Source: Asterias amurensis (taxonomy: Eukaryota; Echinodermata; Asteroidea; Forcipulatida; Asteriidae). From it: a stretch of 64,000 bases of DNA. Under the pieces are notes generated by a model. That model was not told the origin of the DNA. It worked only from the letters and a program-made list of their open reading frames with translations, and did not search any database. The stretch lies in assembly GCF_032118995.1 (NCBI RefSeq), contig NC_092653.1:23951202-24015201 (forward strand). Reading direction: 5' to 3'. The translations under genes and the position numbers were made by a program. Shown here one piece after another: positions 35,301-47,100 of this stretch. Within the stretch, counting starts at the first letter, position 1. Every line of letters begins with the position of its first letter.

Positions 35301-36414
35301 TTGTGGGAGAAACTGCTGGAAGTAAGTATACCAATTTAATATATGCTCAAGTTTACTTGACATTACCCTGGTCAGCTAGGCGTAGAAATCTTTCTTGAGT
35401 GGCAACACAAGCTTAGTTCCTAGACTGGTCCCTTGACTTTCCCCTGTCTTTATTCCCAAGGGAAGACAGGTACTGGTCTTATAGGCCAAATGATATCAGT
35501 GGAAAAACTTCGGTGATGTAGGCTTTTTAGTTCTGTGTTCTGATTGGTTTGCTCCGAAGTGAGGTAGTTTGTCTAGTTGGTAAGAGGTCTGCTCTAGAAT
35601 TGAAAGGGTTGTGGGTCCAAATCCCACCAAGTAATATGCCTGGGTTTTTTGTTTTCTCACAGCCCTCAGGAAGTGCTGAATACATAGTACTAACACTCAT
35701 CAGTGTAAGGGTAAAACCAAAAATTGATTTTCTTTATCCCCGGTGCAAACTTCATTTATGAATCATATTGCAACAGTATGTCATTGTCATTTAACACAGC
35801 TGCATTGATGGTTGGCGCTGGGTTTAAGAACTACGTCGCAGGCATCAAAGATCCAGCAACATACTTTACTGTGCCATCTTACTGCCCTCAGGTAAGGCTT
35901 CAGTTCACCTGAGCCCAATTTCATAAAGCTACCAGTACATAAAACTCTTGCTTAGCAAATCTAGGTTACCAGCCTACGAAACATACATTTACCAATGCTG
36001 GGACTGTCTGGTACCAAACCAATTTCTTGCTAAGCACAGGAATTTGCTAAGCAGAATTTTCAGCATAATAGCTTTCCCTGGACCCATTTTCATGGCTCTG
36101 CTTACTGTAAGAAAAGAATCAGCACTGGAAGGCGTATTTCACAGGTTAGCGGGAATTTTTGCTTGTATACGTGTATAACCCACATAACTAGGCAACCTTC
36201 GCTTCGCAGCTAATGCAGAATTTCGGCACTTGCACAGTAAGCGGAGAATGGAGAATGTCTAATTATTGCCCTTCTGCTTAAATAAGTGCTTTTTATTCTT
36301 ATTTTTGATCTAGCTTTTTAAACATGGTTCTTGTTATCATGTCTTATTACCTCCACCTTTTAGACTGTCAGCAGCAAGCCTGGAGCTTACTATAAGCATC
36401 TGTTGTTCCAGTAA
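32394..36414 (+). CDS. Ependymin-related secreted protein 2, six exons
   Basis: This encodes a 222-aa secreted protein of the ependymin-related family. Exons: 32394-32508, 33429-33586, 34567-34651, 35154-35321, 35800-35891, 36364-36414; phases 1,0,1,1,0, the same as in the paralogue at 25367-28979. Exons 1 and 2 even have identical lengths in both genes (115 and 158 bp). Residues 1-19 are a signal peptide. Cysteines at 28, 29, 104, 117, 162 and 204 match the paralogue, and the C-terminal block is KDPATYFTVPSYC (192-204). One N-glycosylation sequon (NST) lies in exon 3. There are two in-frame ATGs (32394 and 32397); the first is chosen because it makes exon 1 equal in length to that of the paralogue. 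Sequence identity to the paralogue is low outside these marks, so the duplication is old. Confidence 0.9.
33040..33165. repeat. SINE family 3 remnant
   Basis: 'gtgggtccaaattccacc' followed by 'gtgatttcacaatgactagg' and 'gttactgaatcacatt' matches the copy at 565-690 in order. It is in intron 1 of ependymin-related gene 2. The ends are unclear. Confidence 0.45.
33603..33825. mobile_element. GACCC-ended MITE, full length
   Basis: A 223-bp copy with ends GACCCTTCCCATGAAAT and ATTTCATGGGAAGGGTC, perfect inverses over 17 bp. It is highly similar to 1772-1992 along its whole length. It begins 16 bp after exon 2 of ependymin-related gene 2, in the intron. Confidence 0.85.
33893..34160 (-). repeat. 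tRNA-derived SINE (family 2)
   Basis: The minus-strand B box GGTTCGAATCC is intact (around 34085-34095) and the A box decayed. The body shares 'cagctccctggaaggtataaagcc' and 'gctttttcatacaca' with 5460-5722. It lies in intron 2 of ependymin-related gene 2. Confidence 0.7.
34270..34540. repeat. Dispersed repeat family C
   Basis: It contains 'acctgtgaaaattttaaaaggtgg', 'tggagatatggctgaaaatcctggagg' and 'aggaagaataattcgcaattgg'. Related blocks lie at 51105-51260 and 61030-61140. No inverted ends were resolved. Confidence 0.5.
35565..35720 (+). repeat. tRNA-derived SINE (family 3)
   Basis: The head reads GTCTAGTTGGTAAGAGGTC and GTGGGTCCAAATCCCACC, with tRNA-like box spacing. The body 'tatgcctgggttttttgttttctcacag...gtgctgaatacatagtactaacactcat' matches the copy at 46250. 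It is in intron 4 of ependymin-related gene 2. Confidence 0.7.
35908..36200. repeat. Repeat with GCTTAGCAAA/TTTGCTAAGC inverted blocks
   Basis: It starts 'tgagcccaatttcataaagct' and ends near '...ggacccattttcatggctctgctta', with internal direct and inverted copies of TTGCTTAGCAAA-type strings. It looks like a degraded MITE in intron 5 of ependymin-related gene 2. The ends are approximate. Confidence 0.45.
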
Positions 36415-36870
36415 ACACCCATCATGGAGTGGAATCGACCCAACATCTACTGAACTGTTGAACTTGGTTGCAGCTTAGTATAAAACTTAAAATCTTTTAA
36501 AATAGATTTAGAAATATATTTTTTTAATTTTATACTGAGATACTTTTGTAACTTAGGTGATAAATAGATTGTTTATATTTGAGTTTACAACTGAAATCGT
36601 GATACCAAAATGAAGATATACAAACCCTGAAATAGCATCTAAAATATATTGAATTTGTTATCTGATAATGCTTTCATAACATTTTTTTTTTTTTTAACAA
36701 TGCACATCATGTGTGCATTCTCAATTAATTTACCTCAAATTTAGATTTATTAAGACAGTTGGTCTTTTACTTGCCATTCAAATGACAGAACCTGTATCTT
36801 CTAGGACTTTCAGGACTTTGTCGTGTACACTTGCCCTTTAATATTTTTAAAACTCTTTCCTTCTGACTTT

Positions 36871-36876
36871 AATAAA
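36871..36876 (+). terminator. Candidate poly(A) signal of ependymin-related gene 2
   Basis: AATAAA about 457 bp after the stop codon, the first canonical hexamer downstream of the gene. Confidence 0.45.
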
Positions 36877-37439
36877 AGCTAAATAATGAAATCAAAAATT
36901 GAGTTTATGTGTGTTTGTAAAGAAGATGATAAAAATATTACATTTCGTTTTGTTTGTGTTTGTTTGTTTTACTATAGCCCCCCCCCCTCCTTTTTAATAA
37001 CCATCGTACAAAACATTGTATAATGTTCTGACAGTAAAGTGCGTTGGCACCTAGTAATAAGAACTCAAAACAAGGCCTTATACTTGTTTGTTTTTTGATT
37101 CACATGTATCAAGTGGTCATAGTTGAAATGCGAATCGTACAGCAAGTTAAAACAATAAACTTTACCATTCAATATTTAACATTGTCTGCAGGTTTTTTCT
37201 TCGATCTTCTTTACATTATAGTCCCAAAACGTCCCCCAAATCGCAGATAATTTAAAAACATAATAATTGCAAGTTTTTAACTCCCCCCCCCCTCAACAAC
37301 ACACTTAAAAGGTAGAAGTAATTGTATTTAGAAGGATAAAGTATACATAAATTTCGCTCAAAATACTGCAAGCGCTTGAGCAACCTTGACCTAATCCTAC
37401 CTCCATGCCTTGACCTAGTTATTCATCACAGTGACGTCG

Positions 37440-37763
37440 CCTTTCTATAAATATTCATGAGATGAACACGCGCGTGCGCACGAAGATCACCTCTGACCTG
37501 TCCCGTCCATTTTGGAAAAAGGTAAACATGTGTTGACTTGTTACGGCGTTCGGTCGACAAATGGAGCGAATTTAGATGATTTCCTTGATGTTGTGTCCTT
37601 AGTGTAAATTAGAAGAGTTATAAGACGATCGGAGCTATCGCTAGGATCCTAAATAAGAAATGTCAACCATTTCGGATCGTGATAGCTAGGTTGCTGTGTG
37701 CTGGTCAACTCGACTCGGTGACGGTGATTCAATCAAGTTCAACTTGAAACTTGAATTGAAAAG
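37440..37763 (+). promoter_or_regulatory. CHFR promoter and noncoding first exon
   Basis: A CpG-bearing island in AT-rich surroundings holds a TATA-like CTATAAATATT (37445), an NRF1-like palindrome CGCGCGTGCGCACG (37469-37482) and a YY1-like CCATTTT (37506). A donor follows at 37764 (GAAAAG|GTAAGTT). With the acceptor at 38119-38121 this gives a noncoding first exon ending at 37763 and an intron of about 360 bp before the coding exon. The transcription start is not located. Confidence 0.5.
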
Positions 37764-38144
37764 GTAAGTTACACCTACCTCCATGGTTACACTGTAGTAG
37801 TGGGCCTATAAACTAACTAAAGTATCCTGCTGGTGTCATGAGTTTTCAGTTGGATAACAGGGAAATTGTTCACCACGTCACAGGCCTTGATTATGCATGC
37901 ATTTAAATAGTTGCTACATAAATATTTAATAATCATATTCATAACCCTCCATCATCTGCTGACCATGGGGGAATGTGGAATAAGCGATTATCGCAATTCT
38001 TTAAAAATTCAATAAAATAGCATTTTTTACTGCACTGTAATTTGTAAAAATTCAACATCTTTCTGTATTCCTAAGCTACACTTGTTAAAATTTACAGTGC
38101 CATTAATTTCGCCCTCTCCAGAAAGGCAAGGCGATCGAAGCAAG

Positions 38145-41100
38145 ATGTCAACGAAGGAATGGGCACAGTTAGTGTGCACAACAGATATCAACGCTCAAAT
38201 CATTCCTATTCGAGGAGATAAATTCACCATTGGAAGAGCTCAGAGTAAGTAAATGACAAAACGTTAGCAAGTTAAAATGCCGCTATGAGAAGTTTACAGT
38301 TGGATACTGACTAATAAACTGGTGCTATATTAGTTTAGTGTTAATAAAAATTTAAAAGGGGGTGTCACCAGGAACATTAGGACAAGTACTAGAAAGAACC
38401 ATTAACTAAAAGTACCAGAAAATACAGGACAATTTTGCAACTCGAAGTGACTGGAACTTGGAAGGATCACTTGAAGTTACATAGCCTTCTCCAATGTTTT
38501 GGGTGCAGCGTTGCCTACTCCCAGAACTATGAGGTTTTGTTCCGTATCATGAGAGACGATGGCGGAATGGACCTCAAAGTTCTAGAATTAAGCGGAGCCT
38601 ATATCCAATGAAGTAAAACCTTGCTATTTGTATTTGGAACTTAAGTAAGAAAGTTTGCCATCTTTGGTCAGTATTATTTTCAACTTCCCCAATACAAAGT
38701 CCTTCCTTCCTTGTTCCTTCAAATTCATCCTACTAATTGTTCTTCTTCATTGGACAGCTTCTAACCCCTCATGAGTTTGTGTATTGGTCACTCAACCCAA
38801 ATGTTGTTGGGGGGAGAGGGGGTGTTGGACAATAGGCACGTCAGACCAAAGCAAAGGGGTTGTTGTACCATAGCGGTGTCATATTGAGTTTCAAAGGGAT
38901 ATTGAAACTAAAGGTTGAGCAGTTGGAATGAGTCTTGAGTTTTCAAATTAGATAAAAACCACTATAAACTATTATTGTTTTCCTCTGTAGGTTGTGATCT
39001 TAGTCTCCCAAGTAACAAGTTGATATCCGGGCAGCATTGTGAGATTACTAGAAATGATGATGGGTCTACGTTACTAAAAGATACAAGGTATGTGAACATC
39101 ACATTGTTTTTTTCACACTTAAACTCCTGTGGAGTATGCAGCCCCATCAGCTTAACTTACATCAATTAAAACAACAATCTCGCTCTAACAGAATCCTAAT
39201 GGTTTCTGTGTTTTTACTCTTGTAGCACGAATGGGACATTGATAAATTCATCACAGCGTGTCTCCAAAGGAAAGGTATGATGATTCAATGTTATAAACAA
39301 TAGTATAAAGCAAGTAATAGTTTAATCAACTTATACTATCTCATTATCCCCACCACCTTTTTGAAGTTAAATTTATGCCGTTTTTCTTCCCATGTATAGG
39401 AGCATAAACTTCAACATGGAGATGAGATTTTTTTGGTGTTCAGAAAAGATGACAAATCGAAAAGTGAGTAACATTTAATAATATGGTGTGCATGTGTCTC
39501 ACATCCAACTCTGCCTTCTGCCTCATTAGATATGGACCCAGAACACTAATATTTTTCCATATTTTACTTGCGTTTGTGTGATTTCCTGCCAACACTGTAC
39601 CTTATCTGTACTTAATTTTAATATACAATGTTCTTGTAACTGTTAAATAAGTTGATGTTACATTGATGTTCTTTCTGTTTATGTTTCTTCAGATGTTGCC
39701 TACATGTTTCAAGATCTTAGTCAGCTCTTAGATGAAACTCTACTCAATGAAGAACGAGGTGCGTGTGAAGGTACGTCAGTGTCTCAAATCAAGGGGCAAC
39801 CTTTATGTTTCAAATTCGTTGTAAATGTTCAAGTTATGTTCTAGTAATGAGTGTGTAAGGGATTGCTTAAACATAGGAGTGGTAGGAGCAGTATATTGGA
39901 TTAGGTAAGTATCCCAGTGTGTGCACATGGACCATTCCGTTCGACCACACTTGCCTCCTGTTTTAGTATGTTGTCAGTGCGAAAACCAATTTTTTTTTAA
40001 ATGGCCTAAAAAGTCTATATAAGAGCTTACATGTTGTATTTGGTTTGATTAATTTACTCAAAGTACATGCTACTCATGGTTATTATCAATTTCTCTATGT
40101 TCTAGAGAGTGAAGGAGAATGCACAGATGAATATGAGTATCAGAAGGTAGAGTCTGATACCAGACCAACGAATGGGGTCATGAAGCGACCAGCCACTTCG
40201 GCGGATTCAGGTGGTGCTGTACCAGCTAAGAGACACTGCGATGAACAGAGTCAGATGGTGAAGCCTGGTGCTGCGTGTCACATCAGGTACAAAGCTCTCT
40301 TCTTTGTCAATGTGGAATTCTTGTTTTGAAAGACAATTGCTTGTATTGCCTTAACATTTGTAGATTAACCTCAAGTGATTGTAAACAAAATTTATATTTT
40401 TTTTCTCTCAAACTGAGCTGGTGTTTAATTCCTTGGGTCAACATCAGCCTGGGGCAGTCAGCAGCAGTACAGGCTTGTGCATGATCCAATTAAGTCCACT
40501 GTTTGGAAAATGAATGGAGATAACAGGTGTGAGTTGCCAGATGGAATGGATGCTGTTGATTACTAATACCAAGTATCGTTTTTGTCACTGCCTTTCAGGG
40601 ATTCCGATACTACCTCTGTAGCCTTAACTGATGTTGTGCAAGGCCCAGGCCGCACTGATATCCAACCTGAAACAGATAAACCAACTGTTTCAACCAGCGT
40701 CACAACTAGCAATACAACCTTACCTGGAATTACAACAGTCACCAGTAAAGCAGCTGTTTCAGGGGTAAACACCCCAGCTGGAATTGGAACAGCAATCGGC
40801 ATTACCACTGCTACAAGCCAATCAGCTATTGGAGCAGTAACGGCTGATGATTCCCCAGGTGAAGTGCCTTCTGCATCAAATGGAAGTGAATCTGTGCCAT
40901 CTTATGAGGGAATGGCAGGTACTTTGGTATGCAGTATATGTCAAGACATCTTCCACGATTGCGTCAGGTACTGTAGTTAAAAACCTCTCTATGTTTCTAA
41001 TAATATCAAGTTTTATGAAAGTATCTACCAATAAGGTACTCAAGGCAATTGAACAGACAACTTTTTTGGGACAGTTTTAAAAATAAAGTTTGTTTCAACT

Positions 41101-44100
41101 GTGAGACCAAATTATGTAGCCCCTTATAATGTATTACAGGGTGCTGCAGTGCACTCAGTAGCAACTGTCAGAAACACCGGGACGAGCCCCTTCTCTTAGC
41201 GATCAGTGTAACTGGTGTTTTTTTTACATGCATGACACATCACCAGGACCTACAACTTTCGCCCCATTTATTTATTTTTTTATTATTTTATTATTGATAT
41301 CCAACAGTGGATAGCCGCCACTTAAAGGTATCATTAAAAACTATGAAAGACGAAGACTGGTTTTAAGTGTCTTGCTTAATACATGTAATAAGGACACAAA
41401 TTTCAAAGCCGAGACTCAACTATTTCTGTTGCGTGTTTAGGAACTCTTAGAAAATTTGTTGGGAGCAAGTGTTTTTTTAGCTGTAAGAAAGGGAAAATGT
41501 TGCTATATTTTGAACCAAAGAAATGTTATAGACAATACTGAATTTCGAATGGGATCCCATGTAAGGGGTCACTTCACTTCGGTCAGTACTGTATAAGATC
41601 TAACTGTTGTGTTTATTCTGTTTCAGTCTTCAGCCTTGCTTGCATTCATTCTGTGCAGCTTGTTATACTTCTTGGATGGATATATCAAAAGAATGTCCCA
41701 CGGTGAGTAAGGCTCAACCTTTCTTTGTAGTTACCTTGTCCCCAAACTGCAATAATATGGTTAACAGATGGTCAGACCATGTGTTAGCAAGAGGGGTTGT
41801 TTGGGTGCTTTTTGGACGCTCCATTTTTATCTGGACAGCCTGTAAGATAAACAAAAACAGAGCAGAGCTCAACCATTTTTTGGAACTACCTTGTCCCCAA
41901 ACTGCAATAATGTGGTTAACAGATGGTCAGACCATGTGTAAGCAAGAGGGGTTGTTTGGGTGCCTTTTGGACGCTCCATTTTAATCTGGACAGCCTTTAT
42001 GATGAGCAGGATTTGAACATGGTGTGACCTCAGGATTTATGGATGTATGTGCCAGTGCTCTCCCTACTGACACCTACTCATTTGTTGGCAGTCTCCCTAT
42101 TTTGTTAATATCTTTGTTGAGGGGCCACCAGTTAGAAGTCATACAACTATATGATACAATTTTAAAAGTGGCATTGTAAGGGGATCACCTTAAACAAGAG
42201 ATGCAACTTTTTCTTTATATCAAGTTATAAACCAGAAGTGAAACTGAAGAGGTAATCACTTGGATACCAAGACAAATTTACCAGAGTGGGGTTTTAACTA
42301 TCGACCCTCGGGTTTAACAACTGAGCTAACTAGCCCTACGGCGGCAGTTTTCTTTTAAAAAGTACATATATGATTAAGAGAGACACAAATTGAAAAAAAT
42401 GTTTCTTTCTTCACAGTGTCGCAATAATGTTGAGAGAATAAGCAGAAATTTCATCGTCAACAATCTTGTGGAAGCATTTGTTAAAGAGCATCCTGGTAAG
42501 TCTTCAATAGATAAGCCTGTACTTGAGTTGAAGTGCCGGGTTTTCAGCTTTCAAATAAAACGTTTGGCAACTGCCAATTTATTATTGTTTTACCTCTTTT
42601 ACCTTTTGTATCTCCTTCAGATAAAAAACGAAGTGAAGAAGAAACAGCTGAAATGGATGCTAAGAATAAAATCACAAGGGATATGATGGTAAGTAATTTT
42701 AGCCTGATCCAAGAGTTGTCCAACGAGCAACTTGAAGCCTCCAAAAGTTTATTACTTTCAAAATGTTTCTTTAAATCTGACACAATGGGGTCTTATTTTT
42801 ATTGAGTGTAATACAGATAGTAATAAAGCAAGGTTGCCAGTTAAAAAAGAAAAGAAAGAGAGTACCCTAAAGTAATGCAGGAATTCCTCTAAGGCTGTGT
42901 CCAAAATGACAATGATGTTATGTCTGCGGCTTGATCATCACATGTGTTGAGTCATAGCAGCACCCTTTGCCATACAGCAGTCGCCATTCAGTATGGCTAA
43001 CACTATGCTTTTAATCACCAGACTCTGCCCAAAAAAGAGCAAGCCGATGTCGTTGAAGTATTCAGCATTAGTGATGATGACATGTCGGGTGAAGACAGTG
43101 ATGACCATGATGAAAATACGTTCTTCTCCTTCAGGGATCATATTCTTAAGTAAGTTGTTAAGTAAGAAAAATAAACTATTTTGTTTGCAGTTTATTCAAG
43201 GGTTGGTGCTGTAGGACTCCAGTTCGGTGTTGGACTCAAGACCCGTTTCGAGGCATTTTGGGGGGTCTTGGTTTCAGAGAATCATGACTTAGGCTTGTGA
43301 CTTTGATTTGGACTTGGACTCAACCCTGTAACAGGATTGAACTCGGTTCGGGACATGCAAATCGTAAAAACCTTGCAGCTTTATAAGCAACTACCTTTAT
43401 GATGCCCAAATTAATCATCAATAATGAAAAACAAAATTTGACAGTAGCCCCATGTGACATTATTATTACAAGATCAGAGGTCAATACCCATAGTGCTCAC
43501 TAAAGTATGGGTTGATAACAAAGACTAGCTCTGGGAGCTGTCTAGTGACAACTGTTAACTTATTCGTTCCTTTTTATTTCTTTTTTTCCCCAGCACCTTT
43601 GGACCTTTTGGCGTTCGTAACCAACAACCTCAACGGTAAATACATCTTTTGGTATAAATCTTTTGAAAGTAGACTTACTTGACTGATGTCATCCATACCA
43701 TTAGGGCGCGTCATTTTGGGCACTGTATAGTGCAGCTTTGTTGCATCTCTTCTTAACCTTGTTGCAATCTGTTTGGATGGAATCAAGCCATCTTGGAGGC
43801 CTTTTTATTTGGTGTCATTATTAATTTTCCTATCTGATGAAGTTTTATTCATGTTAAAAAGTTCCATATGAAACATTGGGAGTTCCACATTGTACCAAAT
43901 ATTGTCGTTTTCAACCTGCAGGCCGCCAGACCCAACGTGCCGCCAGTGTCCAGGATATAACGGAGCTCTGTCTGGTGTTGGGTCAAACAACATGCCTGGC
44001 ACCTCAACTGGTGTTAACAGTAAGGATATCACTTCATAACTCCATCTAGACAATACATGTAGTTGGACCTTACCAAACTTGGGATGGATGTATTCCAACC

Positions 44101-47100
44101 TGTCCCCAACTTGGGGTGGGAGTTCAAACCAAAGTTGGAACTGTCCCAACTACAGCTGGGATGTGACAAGAATATGTCAGTTTGCATTGTCTTCAACAGA
44201 ATGCAAATCACTACACACATTAAAATCCATGCATGCTTCTCATGTTAAAGCAATGGACGTTGAGGTTGGCTTTAGTGGGCCTTTTCCCTTCCTTTTTACA
44301 TCTGCGTCCACATTTTGAATCACGTTTTTGCTGGACCAAAAATTTATTTTAAGAGACCATATTCAAAATGAGTTGAACAAGCACTAAAATAAGATCTATC
44401 TCATTTGTCATGCCACTTTGATACGCAATAAAATTGAAAGATATATCACATTAATGGTCAACCCTTTTCACGAAGATATTACACAATAAGGTATTACTGT
44501 TTATAGTCAAACAAACAGCACAAGACCACTGGACTTGTCAAGACCACTGGACTTGTCAAGACCACTGGACTTGTCCAGTCGTTATTAACTGGCCTCTGGC
44601 CTAGGGTTCAGTGTTCATTTCAAGCCCTGATTTGTAGATTCCTTGGTGTGTTTTGTTTCAAAGGTCAGGTAGGTACATCCACTTCAGGATCTGCTGCACC
44701 TTCAACCAGCCAGCTTGGGTCATCATCAGGGTTGCCGACGAACCCTAATCAACCCTTGCCAAGCACAGCTGCAGCTTCAAGCTCTGATGGTAGCGTCACC
44801 CGAGGGCACCGATTGAAAGCGATCGTGGGTGACGCCATCCTAATGCCTAATGCTCCCCCGTATCAATGCCTTCCTGGTGCTAATCACTTGATGTGTAGCT
44901 GTTGTCAATCTCACATGCCGGACAGGAGGCAGGAATACTTTGCTAACCCCAGAGCTGTGCCTTCACAGAAATGTAAGTTGCAGTAGAAATTGTTTGCTGC
45001 ACCCATTGCTGATCAAGGTATTGGACTGAGCCTTAGGTCACTAGATGAGCTCAGCAGTCCAATCATTTGAGAATGTGTTGGAATATCTGTCTATGTTATA
45101 CACATTAAATAATATTGTAGAAAATACCCAATCCATTCTAGAAGCTAAGATCTACATTAATTCTGTGTACTTACCACTGGGAACCAACATGGGGCACTGC
45201 CTCCATTTGAGAAGGTGTTTCTCCTCATTGGATTGCTAAAACATGACACTGGCTTTGCCAATGCTGAAGAGCTGTGACCTGCATGCTATACTGAGTTGTC
45301 TGGACCAAGATCACTGAGCAAGGTTGAGATGCTTTATGGCCTCGACTTGGTTGATTTTGAATAAGTTGTGGGGATTTGAAAAGATGACTTGATCAGTATG
45401 CTCTGATCATCTTTAAGCAAAAAGCATATATGTAGGTAAGCTATTCTGCTTTGCTTCTTTGAATATCTATTGTTGTTTTTACTTGCTCTTCAAATTCTAG
45501 TGAATTTTTTATCTTTTCTGTTCAATTCCAGGTGATATATGTGGAAATTTCTTCTGCCATCTGTACTGGGGTTGTGAGAAGTTCGACTGTTATGGCTGCC
45601 TTAATAAATTTGGAGGTAAATTTTCCTGTGGTTATTTGGTTGTTTTTTTTTTTAGAAAGAGAAAAACTGTACAGCAAAGTCTTGAATTGTGAGATTCCAT
45701 GGTAGAGTGCTCTAGTACACTTCAAGCTCAGCTCTGATGGCAGAGCAACTGTGGGTTTTGGTCATTAAACGTTTGGCATTGAGCAAGTCACTTCACTATG
45801 ATTGCTTCTCTGCACCCAGGAGTAAATGGGTACCTGTTGGTGTAGAGATGGTTCTTGTGATTATTCTATCTTGGTGCACTACATATAATTTGCATATCAC
45901 GCTGCTTATCCCTAGGGAGTGGACTTGCGGGTCCGAGTTGAAGTGGATCTTTGAAAGCTTACATTATACCATGTAACTTGATGTGCAAGTCGGTGTGAAC
46001 ATATTTGTTTCAACCCTAAAAATGTTGCGCACTCCCGTTACTTTTTTTCTTTTTTCAGATTTATTCTTTGGAAAAAAGTGCCTTGGTAATCTCATCCTAA
46101 AGAATGCATATGAATCAGATATACTAAAGGTATGTTTAAAAAGTGACAAACTTTTTCTAAGTAAAAATGTATAGGAACTGTTTGTTAAAGGTGTTATGTT
46201 TTTATGATCAAAGCAGGCCTGTGGCTGTACACATACATGAGAATATCGGGCAATCACGGTAGTCCCGTTGGTAAGACACTGCTCTAGAATTGCAAGGGTC
46301 GTGGGTTCGAATCCCACCCAAGGTATATGCCTGTAATATTTTTTCACAGAACTTGGGAAAGTACCGAGTATACAGTGCTCACATGGTAAAAAAAAAATAA
46401 TAAAATATTCTTACATACATGTTAGTAGCAGCATGTGTAAAGATTCTAGTATTTATAGTACAGACTGAGCTAGATTATGATTTCCCCCCCCCCAGGGACT
46501 TCATGGTATTAAACTTTCCAAGGCGGTAACATTTATACTCTTGCATATAGTGTATTGCTATTGTAATCAACATTTTATTGCTATAAATGCATGAATATAT
46601 TATTAACTCCTGGTATTTAAAGTAGAATAAACTTCAATTTTTTATTCTCCGGACGCTACCTCATTAACCTTCCACAAATATTTTCTGTACACTACAGGCA
46701 GTGTTCATGTAATAAATGTATCCTTTGCTTTTTGTTCCATCAGAGTCACTTGCAAAGGAACAATCTAACATGGAAAGATGTTTTACAAACCTGCATGACT
46801 AAGCTTGACAGTGGGGAATATTCTTGTGAAGGTGAGTGCCTTTTCGTATTTGTCATATTACTACAAACATCAACTCTTTCAATGCCACGGTCGTACATGT
46901 ACAGTCTGTTTTACGTACTTTAAAAACGTTGTTAATCGTACATAGTGTATACATTCATGTACATATACAACGCTAGAATTTGACCCCCATATGCAAGCCC
47001 TGATAAAGACCAGATAAATTGTTTTATTGTAAATTCGTTTTCATTTCCCCCTCTTGATTCTCCAATTACATGTAGCTGGAGTTGTTCACAGAATTACATC

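Noticed and set aside
41607-41984. 125-codon open frame overlapping CHFR exon 8
   Set aside because: Only its first third is the CHFR exon; the rest runs through the donor into the duplicated intron sequence, and the translation repeats because the DNA does.
43805-44149. 114-codon open frame on the minus strand
   Set aside because: It is antisense to CHFR exon 13 and its introns, with no recognisable product.
46250-46325. tRNA gene
   Set aside because: The B box and T arm are good but no acceptor stem pairs, and the same head plus body recurs at 35565 and 565; it is a SINE.
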